A stretch of DNA of 64,000 bases from Rosellinia necatrix (taxonomy: Eukaryota > Ascomycota > Sordariomycetes > Xylariales > Xylariaceae). The stretch lies in NCBI GenBank assembly GCA_021209875.1, contig JAGYVD010000004.1, forward strand, positions 4,005,001 through 4,069,000. The letters run 5' to 3'. Below the pieces are notes generated by a model, which ran no database searches, was not told where the DNA came from, and worked only from the letters and a program-made list of their open reading frames with translations. The translations under genes and the position numbers were made by a program. This document shows, one piece after another, positions 21,933 to 32,219 of the stretch (position 1 is its first letter; each line of letters begins with the position of its first letter).

Positions 21933-23739
21933 CTACGACGCCTGAGCTGTGCCCGTCGCTGAGACTTGGTCATCGTCCTCCGCTACAGCCCGCTCCATCT
22001 TTAATTGGTTTTCTTTCCACTGTTCATCGGTCATCTGGTACTTTTGTGCTACACCCGTAATAATAGCCCAGGCTCCGAAGGAGATAATAAACTTGACCAC
22101 CTCAACTTGAAAAAGATTAACCATTGTCCTAGTCGTTAGGCCATCTGCTAGACTGGATTCGAATATCTGGCTCGTAGGAAGACCGGATTGAATAGAGTAT
22201 GTCCTTGCCATCTTTCGGAATGCAAGAATATCAATAGGGACGAGGCAAATGTGCGTGAGGGAACTGGTGAGAATATCTCCAGCCAAGATGGAAGGGAGAT
22301 TTGTGAGGGTGTTCACGACATATCTCGGGGGTTCCTTTTGTTGTGCTCTCGGGTCACCGCTGTTACTGGGACGAAGTTCGGCGGACCAGATTCCTGCGGG
22401 TGGCTCGGTCGTTTCGCTTGTATCGACATCGAAACTAATCAGAGTGGGATTGACCATCTCCGTGTCCTCTTCATCCGTGGCGTAGTCATCCCCCCCACGG
22501 CTCGAGAACGTACCCTGTCTGTGGATCGTCTCTACGTGAAGAGGTTCACTAACACCATCGCCATTAGCTGCTGAATAGTCGGTATCTACCTCCGGATCTA
22601 GCGTCTGCCTAATTTCACGATCGCCATCTCCCAGTGTGGGCGACTCTGGGAAAGACTGTCTCCGCGGGGTACTGGTGGGAGCCAAAACTCGGAGATTGGC
22701 AGTAGAATTCGACCGAGGATGTGGGAGGCTTCGGTGTATCTTCCTGCGTATGAAATGGCTACAGAGTTCCCACGCACAGCCAACCAGGTAATATCCTGCG
22801 TATGGGGCGAGATTTATAGCCAGCTCCCCGGCCCATTCAAACAAACTTTGAGCACTTAGGGAGCTCGGAAGCGGGGGCGCAGTGAAAGGCGAAGCGCTGG
22901 AGAAGGGAATGAAGAAAGCCGGATCAGGAAACCAACGAGAGCCAGGTATTAAGTCTAGACGCTGCATAGACACGTATATTTGAAGATGAAACCTGATATG
23001 GCTTACTGCTGCCCTGTACCTGCAATCCGTTAGGAAACAGAGCTTGCGAGACATTGTGTGGACTTACCAGACATTGTTTCGAAAAGCACGCAATCTTTTC
23101 GAGCACCATTGTAATGACCATGCAGTAAAGAACGAAGGCATGCCAGCAAACAGAAGCCGAGGAATTGTATGTGTCCTCCCCTCTCTCCGTATCATGTCCA
23201 GGAACGGAAGCCCGGCGGTTTCCCTGTATACCTAACAGGATGTGAGAATGACTGGCGATGTATTTTGTGCAGTGATTATGTGTCGTGCGCGAGCGGGAGA
23301 GGCTTACCAAGATGCGTTGCCGTACGCCATGAACGCCCCATATACCGGCGACAACGAGGACACGGCCGAGGTGAAGAAAGTACCCGCCCTTGCGATTCTG
23401 GTCCTCGGTGTATAGCCTGGTAGACTCACTCGTGGAATAACTTGGGCCACTGGGCTCCTGTTCCGCCACTCCGATGACAAGCATGACCTCGTTGTGGGCA
23501 CGGATAATGTTCTTGTTGAGCTGCTTACTGGCCTCATTAACAACACGTCCATGCTGGTCATACTCCCTCGGAGGTTCTTGAGGATCGGCCTCACCCTCGC
23601 CCTCGAAGACGGCGTCATAGGGCGACCGTCCCTATTAATCTATTAGTGTCATACCACGGTGAGGGCCGGACGGGGGCGGGGAGGGCGGAGGAGCAGCACT
23701 CACCAGTGCTAGAGACGTCAGGGGTTCGTGGCGTCCCAT
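21933..23739 (-). CDS. uncharacterised multi-pass membrane protein
   Basis: I do not recognise the family. Four exons on the minus strand, 23739-23704, 23631-23308, 23231-23068 and 23019-21933, join in phase to 536 residues; a further in-frame 45-base stretch (GTAAGCC...ATGCAG) at the start of exon 4 could also be removed. The N-terminus is MGRHEPLTSLAL, then an acidic soluble stretch (SPYDAVFEGEGEADPQ). Hydrophobic segments: GRVLVVAGIWGVHGVRQ, PRLLFAGMPSFFTAW, NLAPYAGYYLVGCAWEL, THICLVPIDILAF and VVKFIISFGAWAIITGV. The middle is a Ser/Asp/Glu-rich, presumably disordered loop of about 150 residues. An upstream in-frame start at 23826 is possible. It shares an 890-bp divergent promoter region with UTP13. 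Confidence 0.75.
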
Positions 23740-24629
23740 GGCATCAATCCTGGACGGGTCGGGCGTTCTTGTCACATTTGCATGGGGTAGGAAGAGGAAT
23801 GTATTATCAGAGTGCTGGGTATTCAAGAATGTTGTGTGTGTCCTGCCGGTACTGCTTTGAAGAAGCCGCCGTTATTGGAGCGAATAGGCAAGCGAAACTA
23901 TATCGGTAGACTGCTGTTCGGAGATGGGATTGATGAGTGCACAATAGGTACCTAGGTAGTGTAACAGGGTAGCTTCAGCTGAGTTCAAAACCTGGGATTA
24001 TAGAGATAACATAGATGGATTGCACTTGCAGTAGGTACCGACCTAGGTACCTAGGTATTCGATATGCTGGAGAGATATTGACACCTTTGGGATGGTTCTA
24101 CAATACATTACATTACTCTATCTAAGTTGACCAATCATTTTGAAGGGTAATGCTGTAGTTGGATCTACCTGGGTACTTACTTTACACTACAACAGGAGGT
24201 ACTTAGTAGATCTAGGCACCTAACGGATAAGTACTGGCAGGCCGGGTACTCAGTACACTTGGCGATATCACATCTTTCCAAATCACCAGCTTAAAAATGG
24301 TTCCTCAGCGTTTAAAATACAATTTTCAGAGAGAAAGTATACTTCTAATTTCTTATGGCATCATCCAATTAGCCGTGAAGTTTGTGCATGCTAAAGAGGT
24401 CACCGCGGGCTAGTATTCTCGATGACGAAATAAAGTGATAGCTACCTCATATTTAAGTCCCTTATCGCTATCGACATTCTTTTGTAACCGCCAAAAATTT
24501 CCAGAACACCATCACACCCCAACCTTCACCAGCATTGGCCGTTTAGCTCAGATATTATTACTATATGGTCTGGCGACTTGCTCATCCGTTCCGAGTGTGA
24601 CTTCGCGCCCTGCGCCGCCCACTCGTAAC
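23740..24629. other. divergent promoter region between the membrane protein gene and UTP13
   Basis: Gene-free. Holds the densest small group of TAGGTACCTAGGTA palindromic motifs in this part (23944-23960, 24031-24058) plus related half-sites near 24167-24215. Several T/C-rich stretches precede the UTP13 ATG. Confidence 0.6.
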
Positions 24630-27466
24630 ATGGCCACCAAGGCGCCCTTCAAGACGACCTTTGCGGCAAGCGAGGTTATTCGACCTATCTTTACCGGCGG
24701 CGCCGTTGCCATCGAGAACGACGCCCGCATACTGGCTACGACTCTGGGCGAAGAAGTCATCCTGACTGATATCCGGACCGGGAAGCACCTGGCAAAAGTT
24801 GAAGGAGTTCGTCATTCCGTGCTCGCTGCCCTCTCAATTCAGCCGCTAACCGCAGGGTTCACTAGGATGGCGAACTTATATCAACACTGACTTGTGAGTT
24901 GTGATCCTTTGGCGGCTGAATGCGCCTGCGCCCGCGCCGCTGACGATGTCTTCCGAAAGTGACGCCCTCGGGTTCTCACCTCATAGTTTGCTCCAGGTCT
25001 TTGTCTATGCGCATTTATTCTCTGCAGAGGACGCCGACATCCGATTCGCTAGATCCTCGGCTCGTGAGAACCGTACGACCGCATACCACTCCCGTCGTTG
25101 TCTTGGCCGTGGATAGGACGAGCACCTTGCTTGCGACTGGTGGCACCGACGGGTCGATCAAGGTCTGGGACATCAATGGCGGTTATGTCACCCACACCTT
25201 TCGTGGCCCGAGTGTGCTGGTGTCGGCGCTTTTATTCTTCGAGCTGTCTACCACCAAAGACGCGGATATAAGGAGGAGGGGGCGGCCCAACACCACACAT
25301 GACGAGACCGAGGAAGAAGTACCGACCACAGCAAGGTTTAGGCTTGCGTCGGGCAGCCAAGACGGCAAAGTGCGCGTGTGGGATTTACACAAGAAGAGTG
25401 TCGTTGCCAATCTCGACTCTCACGTTTCCGATGTACAAGGGCTCGATTACTCCTCTACCCAGAACGCGCTGGTGACTGCCAGCAGGGACAAAACAATTCG
25501 GTGGTGGGATACGAAGTCATGGAAACCGCGGAAAGTTATCCCGTGCTTTGAACTGGTCGAGGCAGTGGGGTTTATCGCGGACGGCCAGTTGACGTATACG
25601 GCGGGATCCAATGGATGCTTACGAATATGGCACACGGACTCTGGCCGCGAACTGACAGAAGAACAGAAGGCGAAATCGGAAGCCGAAGCCTTTGTCGCTG
25701 CGGTATACCGGCCGGGCTTTCCATTCATCGCCTGTGTCCAAGTCGACCATACAATAGCTCTCTTCAGCACCACTGCCGAAGGGACAGCACCTACAATTGC
25801 GTCGCCCGAACCATTCCGCCGGATATCGGGGACCCACGACGATATCATTGACCTGCGATACCTTCTACCCGATCGTTCTATAATGGCCCTCGCTACAAAT
25901 TCCGAAGACATCCGTATAGTTTCCGTATCAGAACCAGGCGATAGCTCTGCCCTGGTCCCATCCGAATACTTTGGCCGGGATGTTGCTCTTCTCAAGGGCC
26001 ATGATGATATCATCATTACACTTGACGTTGACTGGTCTGGTCACTGGGTCGCCACGGGTGCGAAGGACAATACCGCTAAAATCTGGCGTGTAGACCCTAG
26101 AAATAACTCTTACACTTGCTGGGTAACCTTTCAGGGGCATGCTGAATCCGTTACCGCAGTCGCATTACCTCGCATTCGCCCCGTGGATGGCTCAAAGGCC
26201 TATGCCGACCCCCTAAACCACCCACCTCAGTATTTGCTCACAGGTTCTTCCGACCAGACCATTAAGAGGTGGGAAATACCTAGAGAACAGCAGGAGGGCC
26301 AACAACACGCAAAGCCGGGCATCAGAGCCTCGTACACGCGTAAGGCCCACGACAAGGACATCAATGCTATCGATGTTAGCAATAGCGGGCATGTGTTTGC
26401 CTCTGCCTCCCAAGATAAGGTCGTCAAGATCTGGTCAATGGAAGAGGGCGAGGTTCAAGGGATTCTCCGTGGTCATCGTCGAGGTGTTTGGTCCGTCTCC
26501 TTTGCCCCTTCTGACACACCAGTGCTGCAGGGTGAGCAGGGCTCGGTAGCTGGAAAAGGTGTAGTAATAACTGGGAGCGGTGACAAGACTATCAAGCTCT
26601 GGAGCCTGACGGACTACACGTGTCTCAGAACTTTCGAAGGCCACTCTAATAGTGTTCTCAAAGTAGCCTGGCTGAACATACCACCACCAGACCAGCGCTC
26701 CAAGAAGCCCATACTCATCGCTAGTGCTGCAGGTGATGGTCTAGTGAAGGTGTGGGATGTTAACTCAGGCGAAAACGAGTGTACTCTTGACAATCATGAA
26801 GACCGGGTTTGGGCTTTAGCCGTTCATCCACATACCAACATGATTGTTTCGGGTAGTGGTGACTCAACTGTGACGTTCTGGAAAGATACGTCTACAGAAA
26901 CGCAAACAGCGTCAAACGAGGCGACCCTTAAGCTCATTGAGCAAGAACAGGAACTTGACAATTACGAATATGCGGGGGCTTACCGCGAAGCTATCACCTT
27001 AGCTCTTCAACTTAACCACCCTCGCAAGCTTCAGGGCCTCTTCGAAAAGGTGATCAATTCGAAAACCCCTGATGCCGGCAGCCTATCAGGCCTGAAAGCT
27101 GTCGATGAGGTTCTCGCTACGTTATCAGACGAGCAACTGTTTTTGCTCCTACTCAGATTACGAGACTGGAACACAAATGCGCGAACAGCGCCAATGGCAC
27201 AACGTATTTTGTGGACGGTAGTCAAAAGTTATCCGGTCGGTCGCCTATCAGGTCTCTCCGTGAAGGGGGCCAAGGGCCAGAAAAGTCTTAAAGAAGTGCT
27301 TAATGCACTTAAAGTCTACACAGAGAGGCATTACAAGCGGATGGAAGAGCTGGTCGACGAAAGTTATTTGGTGGAATATACCCTCAGAGAAATGGACGCT
27401 CTAGCGCCGAGTCTGAACAACATGAAGATGACGGACGGCGTAGATACGGACGTAATAATGGCATGA
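24630..27466 (+). CDS. UTP13: U3 snoRNP/SSU processome WD40 protein Utp13
   Basis: Subunit of the UTP-B module of the small-subunit processome, nucleolar, needed for 18S pre-rRNA processing. Exons 24630-24806, 24867-24894 (28 nt) and 24960-27466 give 903 residues. The microexon supplies DGELISTLT and makes the frame read into LTPSGSHLIVCSRSLSMRIY, as the family expects. Many WD40 blades are visible, e.g. LATGGTDGSIKVWD, LASGSQDGKVRVWD, VATGAKDNTAKIWR, LTGSSDQTIKRWE, FASASQDKVVKIWS, ITGSGDKTIKLWS and IVSGSGDSTVTFWK, i.e. the tandem double propeller. The C-terminal Utp13 helical domain follows (YAGAYREAITLALQLNHPRK, then LRDWNTNARTAPMAQRILW). The first intron has a GTTCGT donor, unusual, but with a CTAAC branch and TAG acceptor. 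Confidence 0.96.
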
Positions 27467-27857
27467 TACACAAATATTCGTAGTGTATATTTAAGGTCAT
27501 TGTCCCATTTTCTAGTTCATGCTGTGAATATTAGATTGTCTTTGTAACCACTAGAATGTATCAATGTAACGGGTAACCTTGGAACTACCTAGGTAGGTAC
27601 CTACTTAAGTATCTACTTACCTATCTAAGGAGAGAGCATACAAACGGGTGGCTCAGTGAACCCCAGCCACAGTGTGGCGCGAGGCTTACTTATTGAATTG
27701 AATACTTCGTGATGATGAATTTTTGAAGTACAAGCCTCCAAACAGTCTCCGGATTGTGTATTAAGTCATCACTTCTCAACCAACTTTTTCTTTTCCCTTT
27801 GCAATGATATTTATAAACTAATAGAAAACTAATGCCATGGTGTAAGTTGTCGGCCCG
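27467..27857. other. intergenic region before COQ8 with upstream ORFs
   Basis: Contains an ACCTAGGTAGGTACCTAC motif cluster at 27585-27605 and, just before the COQ8 start, two short upstream ORFs: ATG GTG TAA at 27837-27845 and a nine-codon one at 27832-27861 whose TGA overlaps the COQ8 ATG (ATGA). Confidence 0.6.
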
Positions 27858-30257
27858 ATGAGATTCGCGGATATTCTCCTGGATCTGGCCGCTGTGGCCA
27901 AAGCATCCAGGTCCGTAGCTTCAAGGCACCTGGAGCTGCGCGGGAAACAGATTGATCGATATAGCCGGACTTCTAGTATAATTAGGTCACTACGGTACGA
28001 TCAGGGCAAGCCACAAGAAAATAGTAGTTCCTCACAGACGAAACCTACCGAAGAAGGAGCAAATGATGGCCAGCAGCAACCACCACACGGACCTAAAGAG
28101 AGCACTACGCCGGAAGCTATTTCTGGGCGTTCCAAACTCGACGTGAGACGGAATGTCTTTGTGAGTAGCTCTCCCCTGGAAGATATAGTGGCTCAACGGC
28201 CTGCAGCGCCCTCGTCAGATCAGAGCGCTATTCTTACCCAGTTGACGGAGGAGCTGAGTCGAGATGGAAAGAAGGATCACGAAGGTGCACTATCAGGGGT
28301 TTCGGGCAACCCGCACAAAACTCCCCCACCAGATATCAACCTTCAGGTTTTCCATACGAGCCGGGGAGCCCAGTTATTAGAGGGACAGGAAGATGTTATG
28401 GGACGGTTGCGACCAAAGGAGCCGCCCCCGAAACCCAGCTGGTTCGCGGATTTCGGACACGATAAACCGCGGACACCTGATAAACATGAGGGTGGGAAAC
28501 AATCCCCGGCTATTTCTAACCCTTCAGACCAGGGAAGATCGCGAGTTGAAGATAGCACTGTGGCTGCAGATATGGCCATCACAAGCCCAAAATTGAAAGA
28601 GCCTCCAAAACCACCAGTTGAAGAAGAGCTAGCGCCTTCGCCCGTACGAAGCCCGCCCGTAGAGGCAGAAACAGGAAATGTTAGGCAGGAAATACCAACC
28701 GAACCACTTGAAAGCCAATTAATTAACACACGAGAGCCCGACGCTCAGCAAAATGAAGGGGGAACACACATTCATACGTCCACGGACGCCCTCCCAACAG
28801 CGGAGATGAATGACAGAAAGGAGCCACAAACTGTAAACCCCTTGCCCAACGAGCCCTCTAAGCCAACCCACGTTCTTCGAGAATCCAAAGTACCAGCAAC
28901 TCGTCTGAGCCGCATATGGAATTACGGCGGCTTAGCAGCAGGTATGTTGGGAGGAGCGCTCACCGAAGGCTTGAGTAGGGGTTTCGGCGGCGGCGGACAG
29001 GGTTCGGTCATGTTCAGCGCCGGTAATATGGAAAGATTAGTAGCAAAGTTATCGAAGATGAGAGGAGCGGCGCTGAAACTCGGTCAGCTCATGAGCTTCC
29101 AAGACGCCAAGATGCTGCCGGGGCCGATACAAGAGGTGCTGCAGCGTGTGCAAGACCGAGCGGACTACATGCCCGCCTGGCAGCGAGACCGCGTGCTCGT
29201 GGCGAGCCTAGGGCCCGCGTGGCGCGAGCTGTTCGGCGAGTTCGAGGAGACCCCCATCGCCGCGGCATCCATCGGCCAGGTGCACCGCGCGACCCTGAAG
29301 ACGGGCGAGAAGGTGGCGGTGAAGATCCAGTTCCCGGGCGTCGCGGACTCGATCAACTCGGACCTAGACAACATCTCCATGCTCCTGATGGCGTCGGGGA
29401 TGCTGCCGAAGGGGCTCTACCTCGACAAGACGATCGACAACGCGCGCACGGAGCTCGGCTGGGAATGCGACTACGAGCGCGAGCTGGCGTGCGCCAAGCG
29501 GTACAAGGAGCTCCTCCTCCCGACCTCCAAGGGGGGGAAGGAGGCGGAAGCGGAGGCGGAAGCGGAGGACGTGTTCGACGTGCCGGAGACGTACGCGCAC
29601 GCGTCGGGCCGGCACGTGCTGACGATGCAGTTCATGGAGGGCGTCGGGGTGACGCGGGCCACGTCGCTCACGCAGGCGCAGCGCGACTGGATCGGCACGC
29701 AGCTGCTGCGGCTGTGCCTGCGCGAGATCGTCGAGTTCCGGTTCATGCAGACGGACCCGAACTGGACCAACTTCCTGTACGACGCGGCGACGGGGCGGCT
29801 GGCGCTGCTCGACTTCGGCGCGTCGCGCGGGTTCCCGGACGCCTTCGTCGCGCGGTACGTGGCGCTGCTGGCGGCCGCGGCGCGGCGCGACCGGGACGCC
29901 GTCGCGGGCCTCTCGCGGCGCCTCGGCTACCTGACGGGCCACGAGAGCCGCGCGATGCTCGACGCCCACGTCGCCAGCATCCTGACGCTCGCCGAGCCCT
30001 TCCTGCGCGACGCCCCCGACGTCTACGACTTCGCCGACCAGACCATCACCGAGCGCGTCCGCGACCTCATCCCCGTCATGGTCCGCGAGCGCCTCAGCCC
30101 GCCCCCCGAGGAGACGTACAGCCTGCACCGCAAGCTCAGCGGCGCCTTCCTGCTCTGCGCCCGGCTCGGCAGCCGGGTGCGGTGTCGCGAGCTGTTCGAG
30201 AACGCGCTCAAGAAGGCAGATTTCGATTTCGATTTCGATTTCGACGTCCGGGCTTGA
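27858..30257 (+). CDS. COQ8: ABC1/ADCK-family atypical kinase required for ubiquinone synthesis
   Basis: Matrix-side inner-membrane ATPase/kinase-like protein supporting the coenzyme Q biosynthetic complex. Single exon, 799 residues. The start aligns with the usual COQ8 opening (helical, then RHLELRGKQIDRYSRTSSI). Residues of about 50-360 are a low-complexity, Pro/Glu-rich insert. The UbiB/ABC1 domain has the diagnostic KxGQ motif (ALKLGQLMSFQD, about 405-416), the A-rich loop AAASIGQVHRA (about 468-478) replacing the glycine loop, VAVKIQFPG with the lysine, QTDPNWTNFLY (catalytic-loop Asn) and LLDFGASRGFP (DFG). The final residues are a (DF)n tract. Base composition shifts abruptly to very GC-rich from about 29160. 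A GTAAGT at 27842 could also mark an alternative first exon, but the 27858 start fits the family without one. Confidence 0.94.
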   Translation: MRFADILLDLAAVAKASRSVASRHLELRGKQIDRYSRTSSIIRSLRYDQGKPQENSSSSQTKPTEEGANDGQQQPPHGPKESTTPEAISGRSKLDVRRNVFVSSSPLEDIVAQRPAAPSSDQSAILTQLTEELSRDGKKDHEGALSGVSGNPHKTPPPDINLQVFHTSRGAQLLEGQEDVMGRLRPKEPPPKPSWFADFGHDKPRTPDKHEGGKQSPAISNPSDQGRSRVEDSTVAADMAITSPKLKEPPKPPVEEELAPSPVRSPPVEAETGNVRQEIPTEPLESQLINTREPDAQQNEGGTHIHTSTDALPTAEMNDRKEPQTVNPLPNEPSKPTHVLRESKVPATRLSRIWNYGGLAAGMLGGALTEGLSRGFGGGGQGSVMFSAGNMERLVAKLSKMRGAALKLGQLMSFQDAKMLPGPIQEVLQRVQDRADYMPAWQRDRVLVASLGPAWRELFGEFEETPIAAASIGQVHRATLKTGEKVAVKIQFPGVADSINSDLDNISMLLMASGMLPKGLYLDKTIDNARTELGWECDYERELACAKRYKELLLPTSKGGKEAEAEAEAEDVFDVPETYAHASGRHVLTMQFMEGVGVTRATSLTQAQRDWIGTQLLRLCLREIVEFRFMQTDPNWTNFLYDAATGRLALLDFGASRGFPDAFVARYVALLAAAARRDRDAVAGLSRRLGYLTGHESRAMLDAHVASILTLAEPFLRDAPDVYDFADQTITERVRDLIPVMVRERLSPPPEETYSLHRKLSGAFLLCARLGSRVRCRELFENALKKADFDFDFDFDVRA

Positions 30258-30707
30258 AATGCCTTAGATAGTACGCCACCCGTCATTTGTATATCCTGCG
30301 TTGTGTCGTCTGTTTGCGGAATCCCTGCTTCGGGTGTAGATTAGTTGTATCATATGGCATAGACCCTCAACACAGCATATAGACGGCAAAAGTAGATCAC
30401 GGTGTACTGCAAGAAGCCCCAACTCTTAGATAGTAAGCAAATATTTTAATCAAGAGTGCTAGTGTGGCGGAAGACAGCTATGCTCTTCTGAGTTTTATGT
30501 ACATGCCCTGGCGGTTTTCGCCTCGGGACAAATTCCTAGGCATCACGATGGTTGATTATAGCCTCGCGGAACCACGCCCTTGCTAGCGACGAGGCATCTA
30601 TGCCCTATTCCCTGAAAACCCAGCGTCTAGACTATGTGATACATTCCCCACCAAGGTTTACATCATAGCCGACGACCACGCCCTCCCATTCCCATTCCCA
30701 TTCCCGT
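30258..30707. other. convergent intergenic region COQ8/RRP36
   Basis: 3' UTRs of the two convergent genes. CCCATTCCCATTCCCATTCCC repeat at 30686-30708 lies at the RRP36 stop. Nothing else seen. Confidence 0.6.
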
Positions 30708-31746
30708 TCACGCAGCGTCGCGGCGCCTGGCGGTGGGCATCTCCCTGCGCTCGCGCGAGGTGAGCTTCTTGCGGCGGCGCTCGATGGCGCGGTCGACCTG
30801 CTTCTCCTTCATGCCGGCGAAGCGGTCGACGAGGGCGCGCCTCCTCTGCTCGCTCTTCTTGAGGTAGAACGGGCGCTTGCCCTGGGCGACGAGGGCCTTC
30901 TCCTCGCGGCGGTGGCGCGCGACGACCTCGCGCGCGGCCTCGGCGCGGCGCGCGGCCTCCCCGCGGCTCTGCATCGACTTGAGCGCGCGCGCGTCGCGCT
31001 CGGCGGCGGACCTCGCCTTCTTCGCGGCCGCGCGCAGCTCCGCCATCTCCGCCTCCCGGTACGTGTCCAGGAACGCGTACGCCGCCCGCGCCCGCGCCTC
31101 GTCGACCGGCCCCGACGCCGCCGAGAACCGCGGGTCCCGCGCCGCCGCCCGCGGCGCGGCGCTGATCACCTCCCGCCTCCGCGTCACCTGCCGCTTGCTC
31201 GACATCTCGGCCGGCGCGTGCTTGGAGGAGCGCTGGGGCTTGGGGCGCTTCGCGGGAGGCTTGGCGGCGCTGCTGCTGCCGTGGTGGTGGTCGTCGTTGT
31301 CGTCGTGTCGGGCTCGGTGTCGTTCTCGATCTCTGTCGTCGCCTTCGGGTTGATCGTTTGCCCCCTTGCGCCCTTTCTTCTGCCGTGTGCCGGACATCGA
31401 CGCCTGTGCTTTGGCGAGGGCGCCGAAGGAGACTTGTGCCACTTCTGACGCGGGGTCCTCCCCGTCGTCGTCTTCCTCCTCATCGTCGCTTTCCGAGGCG
31501 GAATCCGACTGCCGAGTTCAAACTTAGTTCTGGAGCGTTGAATCTGTCCCGCGGGACTTGACGTACCTCGTCAGATGTCCGTTCCTCTCCCTCGCTCATA
31601 CCGTCTAAGCTGGCATCTTCACTTCCCTCCCCCGAGTCTTCGCTGTATTCTTCTGGTTCGGGCTCTAGCTCCTCTCGCCGAGGGCGTACTCTCCTCTGTA
31701 GGCCACCAAAAGGTATTCTACGCTTGTGAGATGTGGTAGGCGGCAT
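30708..31746 (-). CDS. RRP36: rRNA biogenesis protein Rrp36
   Basis: SSU processome component acting in early 18S pre-rRNA cleavage, nucleolar. Two exons on the minus strand, 31746-31567 and 31508-30708, with a 58-bp intron (GTACGT...CGGCAG), giving 326 residues. The N-terminus is MPPTTSHKRRIPFGGLQRRV followed by an acidic Glu/Ser/Asp region. The conserved core reads VSFGALAKAQASM, then RRREVISAAPRAAARDPRFS, then YAFLDTYREAEMAELRAAAKK, and the basic C-terminus has KRPFYLKKSEQRRRALVDRF. This is the known Rrp36 order (FGALAKAQ; RDPRF; FYLKKSE). The 3' exon is extremely GC-rich and Ala/Arg-rich. It is head-to-head with the phosphatase gene 473 bp away. Confidence 0.95.
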
Positions 31747-32219
31747 TTTGAGTCGGGAGGTCCAACTGCAAGAAGTCGTTTGATGCAGGTATTGTATTAA
31801 TTAATCGCGTCCGACGTAACTGTCATCGAACAGCGGCGTTGATAAGATAAAGTAACTATCTGCTATGAATTATTTTATCGATAAAGGTGATAAAGTAGCC
31901 TTAACTAGGTCGTTACTTACCTAGGTACTTATCTAAGACATAGGTACCTACTATAGTAGTAGTAGTATTAACGTCTAATCTAGACCTACTATAGTAAGTA
32001 CATGGACGTAATTGCCTGGATTAAGTACCTAGACAGGTAAGTAAGTAGGTACCTAACCTACCTAAGTCTACCTAGTTCTTAGTGGGGCCTCTGAACTGTT
32101 TCCCGATGCAATTCCAATCTTCCAAGGCACTCTTTACCTGGGTACCTAACATCTCAGCTCAGCGAAGTCTTCTGGGTGGTGCTGGTGTTGGTTCTATAGG
32201 CAAGTGAATAGTCGCACGG
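31747..32219. promoter_or_regulatory. shared bidirectional promoter with clustered TAGGTACCTA motifs
   Basis: The 473 bp between RRP36 (-) and the phosphatase (+) hold the largest cluster of TACCTAGGTA-type palindromes in the window (31916-32075), including nested inverted repeats such as TAGGTACCTACTATAGTAG and CCTACTATAGTAAGTA. Promoter assignment is from position only. Confidence 0.5.

Noticed and set aside
29219..30271. 350-codon Arg/Ala-rich frame and a 254-codon antisense frame inside COQ8
   Set aside because: Frame shadows of the GC-rich kinase domain; the kinase motifs are all in the main frame.
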